A DNA stretch of 64,000 nt from Bacteroidia bacterium (GCA_030654175.1 JAURXZ010000019.1:124001-188000); one strand, 5' to 3'; positions 25,218 through 34,832 are shown, counted from the first letter of the stretch. Program-made: numbers and translations. The notes: generated by a model from the sequence alone, not told the origin.

Positions 25218-26201
25218 TTATCCACCAATGCTTATCATGCTTCTTTCATGTGTTACAGTGGTCTGATTCCCCCAGTTTTTAGTCTCATTATTCCCTCCAA
25301 GCATGAACGATTTACCTTGAACACATTCCTTAATAAGGGGTTCAATATTATTACCAAGGCGCAAAGAAGTGAGAAGATCGGTTCCTGCTTTGGCAAAAAG
25401 GCAATTATACATTTTACCATCGGAAGTGAGGCGCATACGATTGCAACCATTGCAAAAAGGCTCGGACATTGTACTTATTATTGCAAAAGAGCCTTTGTGA
25501 TTTGGAACAAAATATTTTTTTGAGGTATCATTCTTTTCATTCAATAATTTAATATAATGATACTTTGAAGAAATAATATTTAAGATCTGCTTATGAGAAA
25601 ACACTTTCTCGCTGCTCCATTTGTTTCCTGTAAAAGGCATAAATTCTATGAAACGAATGTGTACCGGAACATCTTTTGTCCATTGAATGAACTCCGGAAT
25701 TTCAGAATCATTTATATCTTTCATCACAACTACATTCACTTTTACATGAAAATCATTTGCTACTAACAATTTAATATTATCAGTTACGCGATCAAATTTA
25801 TCCCTTTGAGTGATGGAAAAATACTTTTCTTTGAGAAGAGAATCCAAACTTACGTTCACAGATTTTAATCCTGCTTCTTTGAAGGTTTCTATAAATTCAT
25901 TTACAAAAACTCCATTGGTGGTAATGGCAAGCTCCACCGGATATTTTGAAAGCCGCAGAATGATTTCTTTTGCATCTTTTCTTATTAAAGGTTCTCCACC
26001 GGTGAGCCGAATTTTTTTTACTCCGTTTTTAACAAAAACCGAAACAATCTGATCAATTTCATTCGCAGTCATTCGTGAGGAATTCGCGAAAAACCCTTTT
26101 GCTAAATCGTTGGGATTGCAATAGGAGCATCGCAAATTGCATTTATCGGTGAGCGATATTCGCAAGTAATCATGAATACGGTTGAATTTATCTTTAAGCA
26201 T
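25218..26201 (-). CDS. moaA: GTP 3',8-cyclase MoaA
   Basis: 327 residues. Radical SAM motif DKCNLRCSYCNP at about residues 18-29 and the C-terminal second Fe-S site CNGCNRMR..GKMYNCLF at about 250-268. MoaA starts molybdenum cofactor synthesis from GTP together with MoaC. The usual C-terminal GG is present as the last residues (ISIGG). Located 29 bp after tatA, inside the nar transcript. Confidence 0.96.
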   Translation of the reverse strand: MLKDKFNRIHDYLRISLTDKCNLRCSYCNPNDLAKGFFANSSRMTANEIDQIVSVFVKNGVKKIRLTGGEPLIRKDAKEIILRLSKYPVELAITTNGVFVNEFIETFKEAGLKSVNVSLDSLLKEKYFSITQRDKFDRVTDNIKLLVANDFHVKVNVVVMKDINDSEIPEFIQWTKDVPVHIRFIEFMPFTGNKWSSEKVFSHKQILNIISSKYHYIKLLNEKNDTSKKYFVPNHKGSFAIISTMSEPFCNGCNRMRLTSDGKMYNCLFAKAGTDLLTSLRLGNNIEPLIKECVQGKSFMLGGNNETKNWGNQTTVTHERSMISIGG

Positions 26202-26229
26202 GATTAATCTTTTTTTTGTAGATCATTTT

Positions 26230-26406
26230 TTAATCAACATTTTCACCTTTTGAACTGTTTTTAAATTCATTAATTCCTTTTCCTAATCCTTTCATTAACT
26301 CCGGAATTTTTTTGCCTCCAAAAAGTAATAGAATTATAATTCCAATAATTATTAATTCAGGACCACCTAAACCAAATATCCCTATTATCATTATTAATGT
26401 ATTCAT
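26230..26406 (-). CDS. tatA: Twin-arginine translocase component TatA
   Basis: 58 residues, start at ATG complementary to 26404-26406 and stop at 26230-26232. One N-terminal membrane helix ([17 protein letters not shown]) with the TatA signature [21 protein letters not shown], then a short polar tail. It sits 2 bp after the chaperone gene inside the nar transcript, whose catalytic subunit carries a twin-arginine signal, so it is likely a dedicated or extra TatA for export of the nitrate reductase. Confidence 0.93.
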   Translation of the reverse strand: MNTLIMIIGIFGLGGPELIIIGIIILLLFGGKKIPELMKGLGKGINEFKNSSKGENVD

Positions 26407-26408
26407 CT

Positions 26409-26978
26409 TTAGTTTTGTTTTTTTGTAATGGTAACTAATAAATTGGATAGTTCATTGTAAAACTCAATGGGTTCGGCAGTTTTTAATTTCGCCTGGAATT
26501 TTTCTCCAAGTTCGGTTAGATGTGAATACATGAATTTCTGGTAGGCATCCTCCACAATAAATGATTGTTCTTCATTTTTTGCTAAAGCCTTTTTTACCGA
26601 GAGCAATGAAGCAAATTCTAATTGATATATAATTGAATCAGGACTGTCACCACTTTTTGCATTCATGCCGAACGCTTTGTAAAATGCCGCAGCATCTGCT
26701 ACGCAATTCATTTTTTCACAAACTGCGGTTTCTGTTGTTGGAATTGTACCTTTCAGAAACAACCTGGAATATTCCCTCAAAATTTCTTTATAATCCATGT
26801 TTTTTTGTATGGATCTCAAATATCCCTGAATTTCTAGATCCAGATCACCATCTTTTAATAGGTCATCAATGATAGAATCTATGTCATCACATTTTTCCTG
26901 ATCCGGATATGAAAAGCCCATACTCAGTATCCTGAACAAATCGGCTTTTATTAAATTATTGTCTATTGCAGTTTTCAT
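26409..26978 (-). CDS. TorD/NarJ-type molybdoenzyme chaperone
   Basis: 189 residues, all-helical, with [11 protein letters not shown] and the [10 protein letters not shown] segment typical of TorD-family chaperones. Such proteins hold the molybdoenzyme apo-subunit, proofread its Tat signal and help cofactor insertion. It is 6 bp after the haem b subunit gene and 2 bp before tatA, as expected for an assembly factor of the exported reductase. Confidence 0.88.
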   Translation of the reverse strand: MKTAIDNNLIKADLFRILSMGFSYPDQEKCDDIDSIIDDLLKDGDLDLEIQGYLRSIQKNMDYKEILREYSRLFLKGTIPTTETAVCEKMNCVADAAAFYKAFGMNAKSGDSPDSIIYQLEFASLLSVKKALAKNEEQSFIVEDAYQKFMYSHLTELGEKFQAKLKTAEPIEFYNELSNLLVTITKKQN

Positions 26979-26984
26979 GTTTTT

Positions 26985-27872
26985 TTATTTTTGTGTAGTG
27001 AAATCGATCCATTGTGAATAATGTTTTTTTCCACTTATATTTTCAAAGTGTCCATTCCAGATTGCGAACGCAATTTTTGTTGGGATAGTAAGTGGAGCAT
27101 CATCCTTATCAGGTGAAACCAATGGGCGGGTAAAAATCACTTTCCAGGTATTGTTTTCCCATACACCCCATGCAGTGGCATTCTGATTGGTTTGAGTTGT
27201 GAGGGTTCCAAAACTCTCTGCCATACATTCTTCAGAAGGTTCTTTTCTATCAAAGATGGACATTGGATTTCCTGCATAAGCTGCAGGCATGAAATTTTTG
27301 CCGGCCCCTTTAGAATAATCCAATGCTGAAATATCTTTTGCAAACTTTCCCTTGGTTCCATCCCCTTCTTTTTCTGCCATTGGATAAATATCTGCCCAGT
27401 AATTCGGATATGCATCCTTCACATCACGGAAGCCGTTTTCAATATCATTCTGCCAAATAGCTTTCCAATGAATGATATGCACACGTCCATTTTTGTTACC
27501 CATCATAAAAATCGGAAGGGTGTCAGGGTGCATCGGTAATTGAATTGCTACCTGGTCGCAGAACTTATCTGCATCAACAATCATATCTTTTGTTGAATCA
27601 GTCCACTCCAATAAAAAAGCAATAGTGTTTCCATCATTAATGGATTTTACTTTTATGTTTCTTACTGATGAGATAGTTAACATCGGAGTAGTGATGTTTT
27701 GTGGAAGCATAGCAACAGTGATCGCTTTGATATCCTTCCATACTGCATTATTCACTTCACGAAAAGGAATGTTCGTTGCTTTCTCTGATTTTATTGTTAT
27801 TGCAGTGGGTTGAGCCGTTGCTATACTCTCTGACAGTGCAGTTATTGCGACTAGAAAAATTAGTTTTTTCAT
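26985..27872 (-). CDS. Ethylbenzene-dehydrogenase-type haem b (gamma) subunit
   Basis: 295 residues with a Sec signal peptide (KLIFLVAITALSESIATAQ). The mature protein is a beta-rich domain of the DMSO-reductase type II gamma-subunit family, with LLEWTDSTKD, QLPMHPDTLPIFMMGN (candidate axial methionine) and a C-terminal IWNGHFENISGKKHYSQWI with a candidate axial lysine. It carries electrons between NarH-like Fe-S clusters and periplasmic cytochromes, in place of the membrane subunit NarI. Its presence shows that the complex is periplasmic and soluble. Confidence 0.88.
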   Translation of the reverse strand: MKKLIFLVAITALSESIATAQPTAITIKSEKATNIPFREVNNAVWKDIKAITVAMLPQNITTPMLTISSVRNIKVKSINDGNTIAFLLEWTDSTKDMIVDADKFCDQVAIQLPMHPDTLPIFMMGNKNGRVHIIHWKAIWQNDIENGFRDVKDAYPNYWADIYPMAEKEGDGTKGKFAKDISALDYSKGAGKNFMPAAYAGNPMSIFDRKEPSEECMAESFGTLTTQTNQNATAWGVWENNTWKVIFTRPLVSPDKDDAPLTIPTKIAFAIWNGHFENISGKKHYSQWIDFTTQK

Positions 27873-27921
27873 GTTTTGTTTTTTTTAATAATTATTAATC
27901 CTTTTGAAATTAATTTTTATT

Positions 27922-29052
27922 TTAAGGAGTATTGTGTCTGAAAGTTCCATGGTCTTTATCATCGTATGGTCTTACATAAACTGGTTCTGTCATTGGAACT
28001 TTTGTTATCACTTCTCCTTTTTCATTATACCCTACCGTAAAATCACCTTCTCTTTTGTAATGATGAATTGTTTTTGGCGAGTTTCCAAATAATAGAAATG
28101 CAGCAAGCAAGTCTTTATCATCTTTAAGGTTTTTGTATGCTTCAACAGCTTTATCAACACCAGGACCGAACATTTGATGTAGAAAATCAGTAGGCACATG
28201 AATAGGAGGAATGTAGTACACATTGGGTTCTGTTCCAAACTGGGAGTATAATGGCAATGCGATTTTTTTGATATGTACGATCTGGTCGATAGGGTTGTCT
28301 GCCTTTTCTTCTCCGGGTTTGCTCAGGAATCCCTGCATCCTTATTTTTCCTATACATGTTTGAACACAACGAGGTTGTTCGCCTTGTTCGATCAATGGAT
28401 AGCAACCGATACATTTTTCCGATACACGTGTTACCATATTGAAAAATGTTTTTTTATATGGACAAGCTTTTATACATTCTTTGTATCCCCTGCAACGTGA
28501 TTCATCAATTAAAACAATTCCATCTTCCGGTCGTTTGTAAATGGCTTTTCTTGGACATGCAGCTAAACAGGCAGGATATGTGCAATGATTGCAAATACGT
28601 GCTAAATAAAACATCCAGGTGTCATGTATTCCACTGAAGAAAGCTCCTTTGTTTACAATGGAAGAACACTCATCTTCGCCCATGTTTGGAAATGCGTAAT
28701 CTCTTTCAGCAGGTCTCCAACCATTTACATTTTCTCCTTTGGTATCATCAAAAATTGTTTTGCCTTTGTATTCTCCACTCGCTTTATCCCAGGATTGTTC
28801 CCCCATCATTTTAAGTGTATTCACATCCCACTTTAATGGATATCCACCGTATGGCTTTGTTTCCACATTGTTGAAGAACATTGTTTCTTCTCCCTTGCCG
28901 GAGGTCCAGGTTGTTTTACATGCAACAGTACATGTTTGACATGCGATACATTTATTGGTATCAAAAACAAATGCTATTTGTTTGTTGGGTCTGTTGTCAT
29001 CATAAGGATATTTCATATCCCTTTTCAGCTGCCAGTTTTTTACTTGTGCCAT
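27922..29052 (-). CDS. narH: Nitrate reductase/nitrite oxidoreductase beta (Fe-S) subunit, NarH/NxrB-like
   Basis: 376 residues. Four ferredoxin-like cysteine groups: CIACQTCTVACKTTW at about 35-49, CNHCTYPACLAACP at about 165, CRGYKECIKACP at about 200 and CIGCYPLIEQGEQPRCVQTC at about 225. In the third group tyrosine replaces one cysteine, the usual sign of a [3Fe-4S] centre in type II DMSO-reductase beta subunits. No signal peptide, so it must be co-exported with the alpha subunit by the Tat system. It is 58 bp after the alpha gene. Confidence 0.94.
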   Translation of the reverse strand: MAQVKNWQLKRDMKYPYDDNRPNKQIAFVFDTNKCIACQTCTVACKTTWTSGKGEETMFFNNVETKPYGGYPLKWDVNTLKMMGEQSWDKASGEYKGKTIFDDTKGENVNGWRPAERDYAFPNMGEDECSSIVNKGAFFSGIHDTWMFYLARICNHCTYPACLAACPRKAIYKRPEDGIVLIDESRCRGYKECIKACPYKKTFFNMVTRVSEKCIGCYPLIEQGEQPRCVQTCIGKIRMQGFLSKPGEEKADNPIDQIVHIKKIALPLYSQFGTEPNVYYIPPIHVPTDFLHQMFGPGVDKAVEAYKNLKDDKDLLAAFLLFGNSPKTIHHYKREGDFTVGYNEKGEVITKVPMTEPVYVRPYDDKDHGTFRHNTP

Positions 29053-29110
29053 GATAATTTCTGTTTTTAGTTAAAATATTACTAAATAATTCGGTGCTTA
29101 ATATTTAAGA

Positions 29111-32100
29111 TTATGTATTATAATATCCGCCCTTCATATACTTTTTCAATTCCTCACTTTCATAAGTCGGGCGAATTCCTTTTTCTGCACCTTCCCATAA
29201 TCCTTTTCCATCAAGCCCGCCTTTTTCGGCAAAAGTTACTTTTACAAATGATTCTCTTGGCGCTCCTGTTGCTCCATGAACGTCCAGCTCAAATCCTTTA
29301 CCTACCATTTGTCCGAAGTGGTTTTTCCTTACTAATGAATCTGTAAGAAGTGTCGGATTTAACCAGGCCCTGGTACAACTTTGATGCGATCCTCTTCGGA
29401 ACAAAGATTGGTAACCGGTTTTTTCATTTTTTGCTAATCCTGTTGCATCCTTTTTTGAAGCCGCAACTGAACCGTAAGTGGCACCGTAAGCATTGTGCCA
29501 CATTCTGAGAATGCCCATGGGAGTTCCGGGATAGTATCTTGCACGGCATAATAAGCGGGACAGTTCATATGCATCCGTGTTTTTTTTCTGTTGCCATCCG
29601 CGGAATGGGCGATCCTCGGGATCCGCATCTATATATACATAATCACCATCTTCCACTCCAAGCGCTTTCGCATCATTTGGGTTTATATCCACATACATTT
29701 CGGTCACGAATGGTGTACGTTTATCTGCTCTGTGCATGTCGCCAAAAGGACCAAACCAAACCGCAACGATATCGGTATCTACAGGCGTAGTATGTGCTCC
29801 ATGTCGGTATTTTGGTGTGTGAAAAATAAATTTATATTCTTTATCTGCTGTTGTTAAAGGATGCTTAGTTAATTTTTCCTCACTCCATGGTTTTACAACG
29901 TTTCTTCCCTGACGCACATCACCTGACATATTATCTCTTGAAACACCATAGCTTTCAGGTGAAGCCGGTTTGATAGCCGGGTGCGGATTTGAAACGATCA
30001 CATTTGGCTCATAAAAAGTGGAATCAATCGGTTCTCTGTGTACAGGCATATTTTCACCTGCTGCTAAAAATTCCGCTTCATCTCTATAGAATTCTAATCG
30101 TCCTGTTTTGGTATACCATTGTTTCTCTTCGGCAACTTGCTCATAACCGCTATGTTTAGGGTACGTCCTTGACATCAATAGAGATGGAATACCTTGTTTC
30201 GCTTTTGCTTCTATTTCCAATACATTATAACCTTTGGTAGCAGGGCTCAGATCGAATACTCTCTGTAAATAAACTTCAGGTTTACCTTCATTCATAAATT
30301 TAAAATAGTCGCTGAAACGTTTATCGCCTGTAAGTTTCGCCATTGCATTTGCAATACCAGCTATGGCTTCGAGATCGCCTTTGGTATCATAAATTCTTGC
30401 TAAAGGAGTTCTTGGATAAACATATAAGAATGGATTTGTTACCGACATGGTAGCATCCGGTGATTTGAATTCACCCCAGGAATCAACACCAAAAACAATA
30501 TCAGCATATTCACAAGAACCTGTCCACCACCAATCAAATACACCTATAAATTCTACTTTTGGGTAAGAGTTTACAACTGCTTCATAGTGTCCTTTATTAT
30601 TTGCCAACAATGAATTTCCATTGGAAACCATAACGGATTTGGTAGGTGTAGGCATATGTGTATCTCCTGTTAATACTTTGTTACCTACTTTTAACATACG
30701 ATCACTGTTGTTGAAAAAGTGTGCGGATTCGTATGAAAAATATTTTTTAACATCAGCCGGTTTACCTTCTTCCATTTGAATATTGAATGGATTCTCTAAA
30801 ATATACGAAGGAAGGCCGCTGAAGTATGCAGCACGGTAGTTGCCCGAAAAACTTCCAACATTACCTCCCACTCTTCCAATATTCTTTGTCAAAGAAGCAA
30901 GAAGCAGAACAGTTCTGTCTTTCAATACATTGTTAAAGAACTGATTCGGGCCCATTCCCATTGCGAATAATGTTTTGCCCGAATTTTTTGCGATGTCTCT
31001 TGCAATGGTTTTAATGCCTTCTACTGGTGCCCAGGTTATTTCAGAAACAATTTCAGGTGTGAAGTTTTCATTCACATATTGTTTTATTAAATCGAAAACA
31101 GTTCTCACTTCCACTTCCTTCCCATCTAATAATGTTACTTTATACTTACCTTCAAGTGATGGGAAAATGCCTTGTGCATTCATTTTTTTTCCATAATCAT
31201 CGCGGCAGATTGGTTTAGCAGCATTTAGTTTTTCATCCCAGATCATAAAATCTCCCCAGTCCTTTCTATCTTTATCGGAAACAAAAGCACCTGCCTGTTT
31301 TAGCATTGGAGTTGCCTTTTCCCCTTCTTTCATCACATGGATATAGTCAACGATATCTTTATTCTGGTAATCTTTTATTACCTCAGTTGGTTTTAAGAAT
31401 TGATTATTGTCCATTCTCACAAGGAAAGGCATATCTGTGAATTTCTTCACGTACTCAACATCAAATAAGTTTTCATTGATAATAACATTAGTGAAGCCCA
31501 ATGCTAAAGCAGGTGTCACTCCCGGTCGAACGATCAATACATTATCTGCTTTGTTTGCTGTGGCACTGTATTCACAAGCAATCACTGTAACTTTTGCACC
31601 TTTCATCCTTGCTTCTGTGAGCCAATGTGCATCCGGCATTTTTGTGGTGATCCAGTTCATCCCCCATACCACAATATGGTCGCTATGTTCAACACAAACC
31701 AAATCATAATCCATCGCCTGCTGGCCTGTTACCATTGCATGGCCCGGAGGTAGATCTGTATGCCACGCAAAACTATCCCAGGCTCTTGCACCTTTAGCCT
31801 CCTCGGGACTGCATTTATTTATTTTTGAATCAAGCAATGCAAGTGAATTTGCAAAACGATTCATACCAAAAATCCTGGTAACACCTAATGCTGCCATCCC
31901 ACCTCTGAACTTCAATACCTGAACTCCTTTTTCATGTGTAGCTTCAATCATTTCAGGGGCATAGCCTTGTTCTTCCAGGTATCTTTTCCCTTTTTTTCCA
32001 TTATAAGTGGTAGCGATATTTTGCAATACCTTAGCAGTTAATTCAGAAGCTTCCTCCCAGGTTATTTTCAGAAAAGGTTCTTTTCCTCTTCCTTCAAAAT

Positions 32101-32590
32101 ATTTTGCGGGTGCTTTACCATTACTTTCTCTTGGGAATCCATCTTTTACCCATAACAAAAATCCTTCTCGCGCAACAGGTGATTTGACCCTTCTGTCGCC
32201 ATAAAATCTTCTGTGCAGTGCCAATCCTTTTTGGCAGCAACGAGGCTCCCATCTTGCTGAAGCTTTGTTGCCCTGCAAATCTTCTGCATGTGAAAATCCA
32301 AAACTTGGTGCAATACGCACTATGGTGTCATTTTTCACATGGGCCTTCAATAAACAATTATGTGTGTCGTTGGGTGCGCAGAGGAAAGTAAATTCACTTT
32401 CATGCTTCCATAGATCCCGGTATGTTTTTTCCCAATCACGATTGGGATATGCTGCAAGTGGGTTTTTAACATCCACGGGATCAAAAAATGCAAAAGTTTT
32501 ACTGAATCCCTGAGCTTCTAATTGTGATACAACAATTGCACCCATCGCTGCCAGGGAAACATTTCGGAGGAATTTTCTTCTACTGTCCAT
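29111..32590 (-). CDS. narG: Nitrate reductase/nitrite oxidoreductase alpha subunit, periplasmic type II molybdoenzyme
   Basis: 1159 residues. The N-terminus has a twin-arginine signal (MDSRRKFLRNVSLAAMGAIVV). A modified Fe-S region follows (FLCAPNDTHNCLLKAHVKN, about residues 68-86) that is unlike cytoplasmic NarG (HxxxCxxxC) and resembles the periplasm-facing Nxr/Nar branch known from Nitrospira, anammox bacteria and archaea. Molybdopterin-binding segments include HIVVWGMNWITTKMPDAHW and WWWTGSCEYADIVFGVDSWGE; the C-terminal domain has FHTPKYRHGAHTTPVD. The enzyme reduces nitrate or, in relatives, oxidises nitrite; direction cannot be read from sequence. Here it sits with nor and nos genes, so nitrate reduction is the better guess. 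Confidence 0.9.
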   Translation of the reverse strand: MDSRRKFLRNVSLAAMGAIVVSQLEAQGFSKTFAFFDPVDVKNPLAAYPNRDWEKTYRDLWKHESEFTFLCAPNDTHNCLLKAHVKNDTIVRIAPSFGFSHAEDLQGNKASARWEPRCCQKGLALHRRFYGDRRVKSPVAREGFLLWVKDGFPRESNGKAPAKYFEGRGKEPFLKITWEEASELTAKVLQNIATTYNGKKGKRYLEEQGYAPEMIEATHEKGVQVLKFRGGMAALGVTRIFGMNRFANSLALLDSKINKCSPEEAKGARAWDSFAWHTDLPPGHAMVTGQQAMDYDLVCVEHSDHIVVWGMNWITTKMPDAHWLTEARMKGAKVTVIACEYSATANKADNVLIVRPGVTPALALGFTNVIINENLFDVEYVKKFTDMPFLVRMDNNQFLKPTEVIKDYQNKDIVDYIHVMKEGEKATPMLKQAGAFVSDKDRKDWGDFMIWDEKLNAAKPICRDDYGKKMNAQGIFPSLEGKYKVTLLDGKEVEVRTVFDLIKQYVNENFTPEIVSEITWAPVEGIKTIARDIAKNSGKTLFAMGMGPNQFFNNVLKDRTVLLLASLTKNIGRVGGNVGSFSGNYRAAYFSGLPSYILENPFNIQMEEGKPADVKKYFSYESAHFFNNSDRMLKVGNKVLTGDTHMPTPTKSVMVSNGNSLLANNKGHYEAVVNSYPKVEFIGVFDWWWTGSCEYADIVFGVDSWGEFKSPDATMSVTNPFLYVYPRTPLARIYDTKGDLEAIAGIANAMAKLTGDKRFSDYFKFMNEGKPEVYLQRVFDLSPATKGYNVLEIEAKAKQGIPSLLMSRTYPKHSGYEQVAEEKQWYTKTGRLEFYRDEAEFLAAGENMPVHREPIDSTFYEPNVIVSNPHPAIKPASPESYGVSRDNMSGDVRQGRNVVKPWSEEKLTKHPLTTADKEYKFIFHTPKYRHGAHTTPVDTDIVAVWFGPFGDMHRADKRTPFVTEMYVDINPNDAKALGVEDGDYVYIDADPEDRPFRGWQQKKNTDAYELSRLLCRARYYPGTPMGILRMWHNAYGATYGSVAASKKDATGLAKNEKTGYQSLFRRGSHQSCTRAWLNPTLLTDSLVRKNHFGQMVGKGFELDVHGATGAPRESFVKVTFAEKGGLDGKGLWEGAEKGIRPTYESEELKKYMKGGYYNT

Positions 32591-32701
32591 ATTTTTTTAG
32601 ATTTATTTGTATTTGTAAAAAACAGTTATTTCCTAAGTTGTTTTTTAATTTTTTAAACTGAAAATTGCATCTGTCCTTGATTTTTTTTATCACTCACAAT
32701 A

Positions 32702-33115
32702 TCATGGTTTTGCTGTTTTTGGTTTTATCTGCGTCTGTGGCTGTGGCTTTTTTGCTGTCACCACTTGTTGTGGTCCGCTTTGCGTTTTGATATAACCAAC
32801 AATCGCTTTAACATCAGTATCTTTTAAATCCAGAAAATCTGGCATTACGATTGAATTGTATTCAAGAAATAATGCTTTTGCTTTTGCATCACCGGAATTG
32901 ATCACTGATTGAGAGGATTTGATCCACTTCACTAAATAGGCCGCATTGTATTTTGTATTTACTCCTTTTAAATCCGGGCCGACCAAACGTCCGTTACCGA
33001 TAGAATGACACGCAGCACATTTAGAGGCAAAAATTGCTGAACCATCCTGCGCTTTTGCAGAAAAAAGTAAGGAGAATAAAACAAAAGTGATCGGAAGTAA
33101 TAGTTTCTTTTTCAT
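32702..33115 (-). CDS. Periplasmic monohaem cytochrome c with a Lys/Pro tail
   Basis: 137 residues. Sec signal peptide (LLLPITFVLFSLLFSAKAQ), then a class I cytochrome domain with CAACH at about residues 33-37 and candidate axial methionine in VMPDFLDL, and a low-complexity basic C-terminal tail (TAKKPQPQTQIKPKTAKP). It is the first gene of the nar transcript and probably exchanges electrons with the haem b subunit. The tail may dock it on the membrane or on a partner. Confidence 0.9.
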   Translation of the reverse strand: MKKKLLLPITFVLFSLLFSAKAQDGSAIFASKCAACHSIGNGRLVGPDLKGVNTKYNAAYLVKWIKSSQSVINSGDAKAKALFLEYNSIVMPDFLDLKDTDVKAIVGYIKTQSGPQQVVTAKKPQPQTQIKPKTAKP

Positions 33116-33153
33116 AATATAAGTTTTTTAGGTATGAGTATTAAATTTCTTGA

Positions 33154-33241
33154 CAAACATAGAGGGAAAAAAAAATGCAAAAAATGATAAACGATGGTTT
33201 GAAATCTGATATTGGATGGTTGCGAATATGATGTATATCAT
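33154..33241 (-). promoter_or_regulatory. nar operon promoter with distal ATGA-N6-TCAT box
   Basis: ATGATGTATATCAT at 33228-33241. No -7 element lies at the usual 36.5 bp. A perfect TAnnTTTG (TATGTTTG on the minus strand, 33161-33154) lies 80.5 bp from the box centre, and a TTTG -33 candidate (33181-33178) precedes it with a 16-bp spacer. This is class I Crp/Fnr geometry. Confidence 0.7.
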
Positions 33242-33328
33242 AGAATGATGTTTTGTGTGGTCTTTATGTTTTGATTATCAGGTGATTAATGCCGATGATT
33301 ATTGTAGGAATATTTGAAAATAAAACAA

Positions 33329-34642
33329 TTATTCTTTGAGGAAGTTGGGTTTAAATGTGATCATAATAAATGCCCAATTACTTATCTGATCTGTACGTCC
33401 GTCTCCTTTCCAATCTAAAACTCCTTTTAGTATGCCCAATGTTTCTGTAGGTAAAAAATGTGAATAGCCGGCAGTAACCAATACTCCACCAGATAGAATA
33501 TAACTGGCAGTGACATCTATTTCGGTACCTAACGAATTGCTCATGGCAGTGTATTGTCCAGTTTTAGTCAATTCTTTTGGATCAAGAACATCAGCGGCCG
33601 ACATGAATTCATGGATATCGAAGGACGCATTCCATTTTTCTGTTTTATATTTCACCTTTAAATAGAGGTCTTGTAAACCAACATTATCAATATGATTTCC
33701 TACATAAAAATAATCCATAGTGCCATTGAATGCATGGTTGGTACCAAAAACAGGATTGAATGAATGGTTAATTTCTTTATAAGCTTTTGAGGTATCTGTT
33801 CCGCTTTGTCCTGACAGGTATTCGTAACCCAAACCTATGGAAAGTTTTTCTTTAATAGAATAAGCGGCATCAATACTGCCAAGAAATGCGGCTGTCCGTT
33901 TTTTGTTTTTGTCAACACCGGTTTGGTAATAAAAATTGCAGCCAACAAAAAAAGGTTTGGCTTTGTATTCCGTATGTGATCCAATTGTGGTAACATAGCG
34001 TGTGCTGTTAATGGCTGCCGGAGACTGCTGGCCAACATTCAATGCTAATAAGCTAACTTTTATTTTATTTATATTTTTGTTCAGCCACAAGTATTGCATT
34101 TCTTTATAACTATTTGGTATACTATAAGATGTTCCCACATAAGATTCTGAATTCTGGTTGTAGGCCGCACCGGCATGACAAGTAAAAGTGCTATCGGTAT
34201 ATTTTAGTAAAAAAGCATCGTGGCTTCTGCCTTGCTGTGCCCAGGCAACCCCACCAAAAATGCGTTCATCATCATACACAATTTCCTGGCGTCCCATTTT
34301 AATTGATACTTTTTTTGAAAAAAAATATTCTGCCCAGCCTTGATTTAACCCCGATGTACTAATATCATAACTATTCAGTTGACTTTGGCTTCCCCAGATC
34401 CTTATATCTTGTAATACAATTCCAACTTTGAAATTATTTGATTTATATCCAAAATTTAATCGCGTTCGCTGGGTAGCGAACATAGCCGCTTTTTGAAGTG
34501 TATCAGCCGGAGATTTAAATCCATGACGATATTCAAATCGCGGACGTATTTCTCCCGTTAATGACATTTGTGCATTTGAGATTGTGGCTATTAGAGCAAT
34601 GATGGTTGTTATCAGAGCTCCTATTGGTTTTTTTGTTTTCAT
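33329..34642 (-). CDS. Outer-membrane porin, alginate-export-like family
   Basis: 437 residues with a Sec signal peptide (LITTIIALIATISNAQ) and repeated amphipathic beta-strands ending in aromatic residues, as in a 16-18-strand barrel. N-terminal segments GEIRPRFEYRHGF and RTRLNFGYKSNNF, and KMGRQEIVYDDERIFGG, match the alginate_exp porin family. The C-terminus (WAFIMITFKPNFLKE) is a plausible last strand. In this position and with a promoter built like that of the nar operon it may let nitrate or nitrite through the outer membrane; that is inference. Confidence 0.8.
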   Translation of the reverse strand: MKTKKPIGALITTIIALIATISNAQMSLTGEIRPRFEYRHGFKSPADTLQKAAMFATQRTRLNFGYKSNNFKVGIVLQDIRIWGSQSQLNSYDISTSGLNQGWAEYFFSKKVSIKMGRQEIVYDDERIFGGVAWAQQGRSHDAFLLKYTDSTFTCHAGAAYNQNSESYVGTSYSIPNSYKEMQYLWLNKNINKIKVSLLALNVGQQSPAAINSTRYVTTIGSHTEYKAKPFFVGCNFYYQTGVDKNKKRTAAFLGSIDAAYSIKEKLSIGLGYEYLSGQSGTDTSKAYKEINHSFNPVFGTNHAFNGTMDYFYVGNHIDNVGLQDLYLKVKYKTEKWNASFDIHEFMSAADVLDPKELTKTGQYTAMSNSLGTEIDVTASYILSGGVLVTAGYSHFLPTETLGILKGVLDWKGDGRTDQISNWAFIMITFKPNFLKE

Positions 34643-34672
34643 GGCTTTTTGTTTTTATTAACAATTTGATTG

Positions 34673-34760
34673 CAAACCTAAAGCGAAGCTTTTTTTTTAA
34701 ATATGATTCTTAATAGTCTTAAATATGATTAGTAGTGGTGAATAGTATGATGGGTGTCAT
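34673..34760 (-). promoter_or_regulatory. Porin promoter with distal ATGA-N6-TCAT box
   Basis: ATGATGGGTGTCAT at 34747-34760. A perfect TAnnTTTG (TAGGTTTG on the minus strand, 34680-34673) lies exactly 80.5 bp from the box centre, the same spacing as in the nar operon promoter. Confidence 0.7.
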
Positions 34761-34832
34761 ACAATAGAGGTAGGTTATTGGTCGAATTAACTCTTGTACA
34801 TTATATTTCTTGATGCGATTTTATTTTAGAAT

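Noticed and set aside
29113-32513. Many long frames antisense to the narG-like gene
   Set aside because: They have no coding character, no promoters or signal motifs, and follow the codon structure of the opposite strand.
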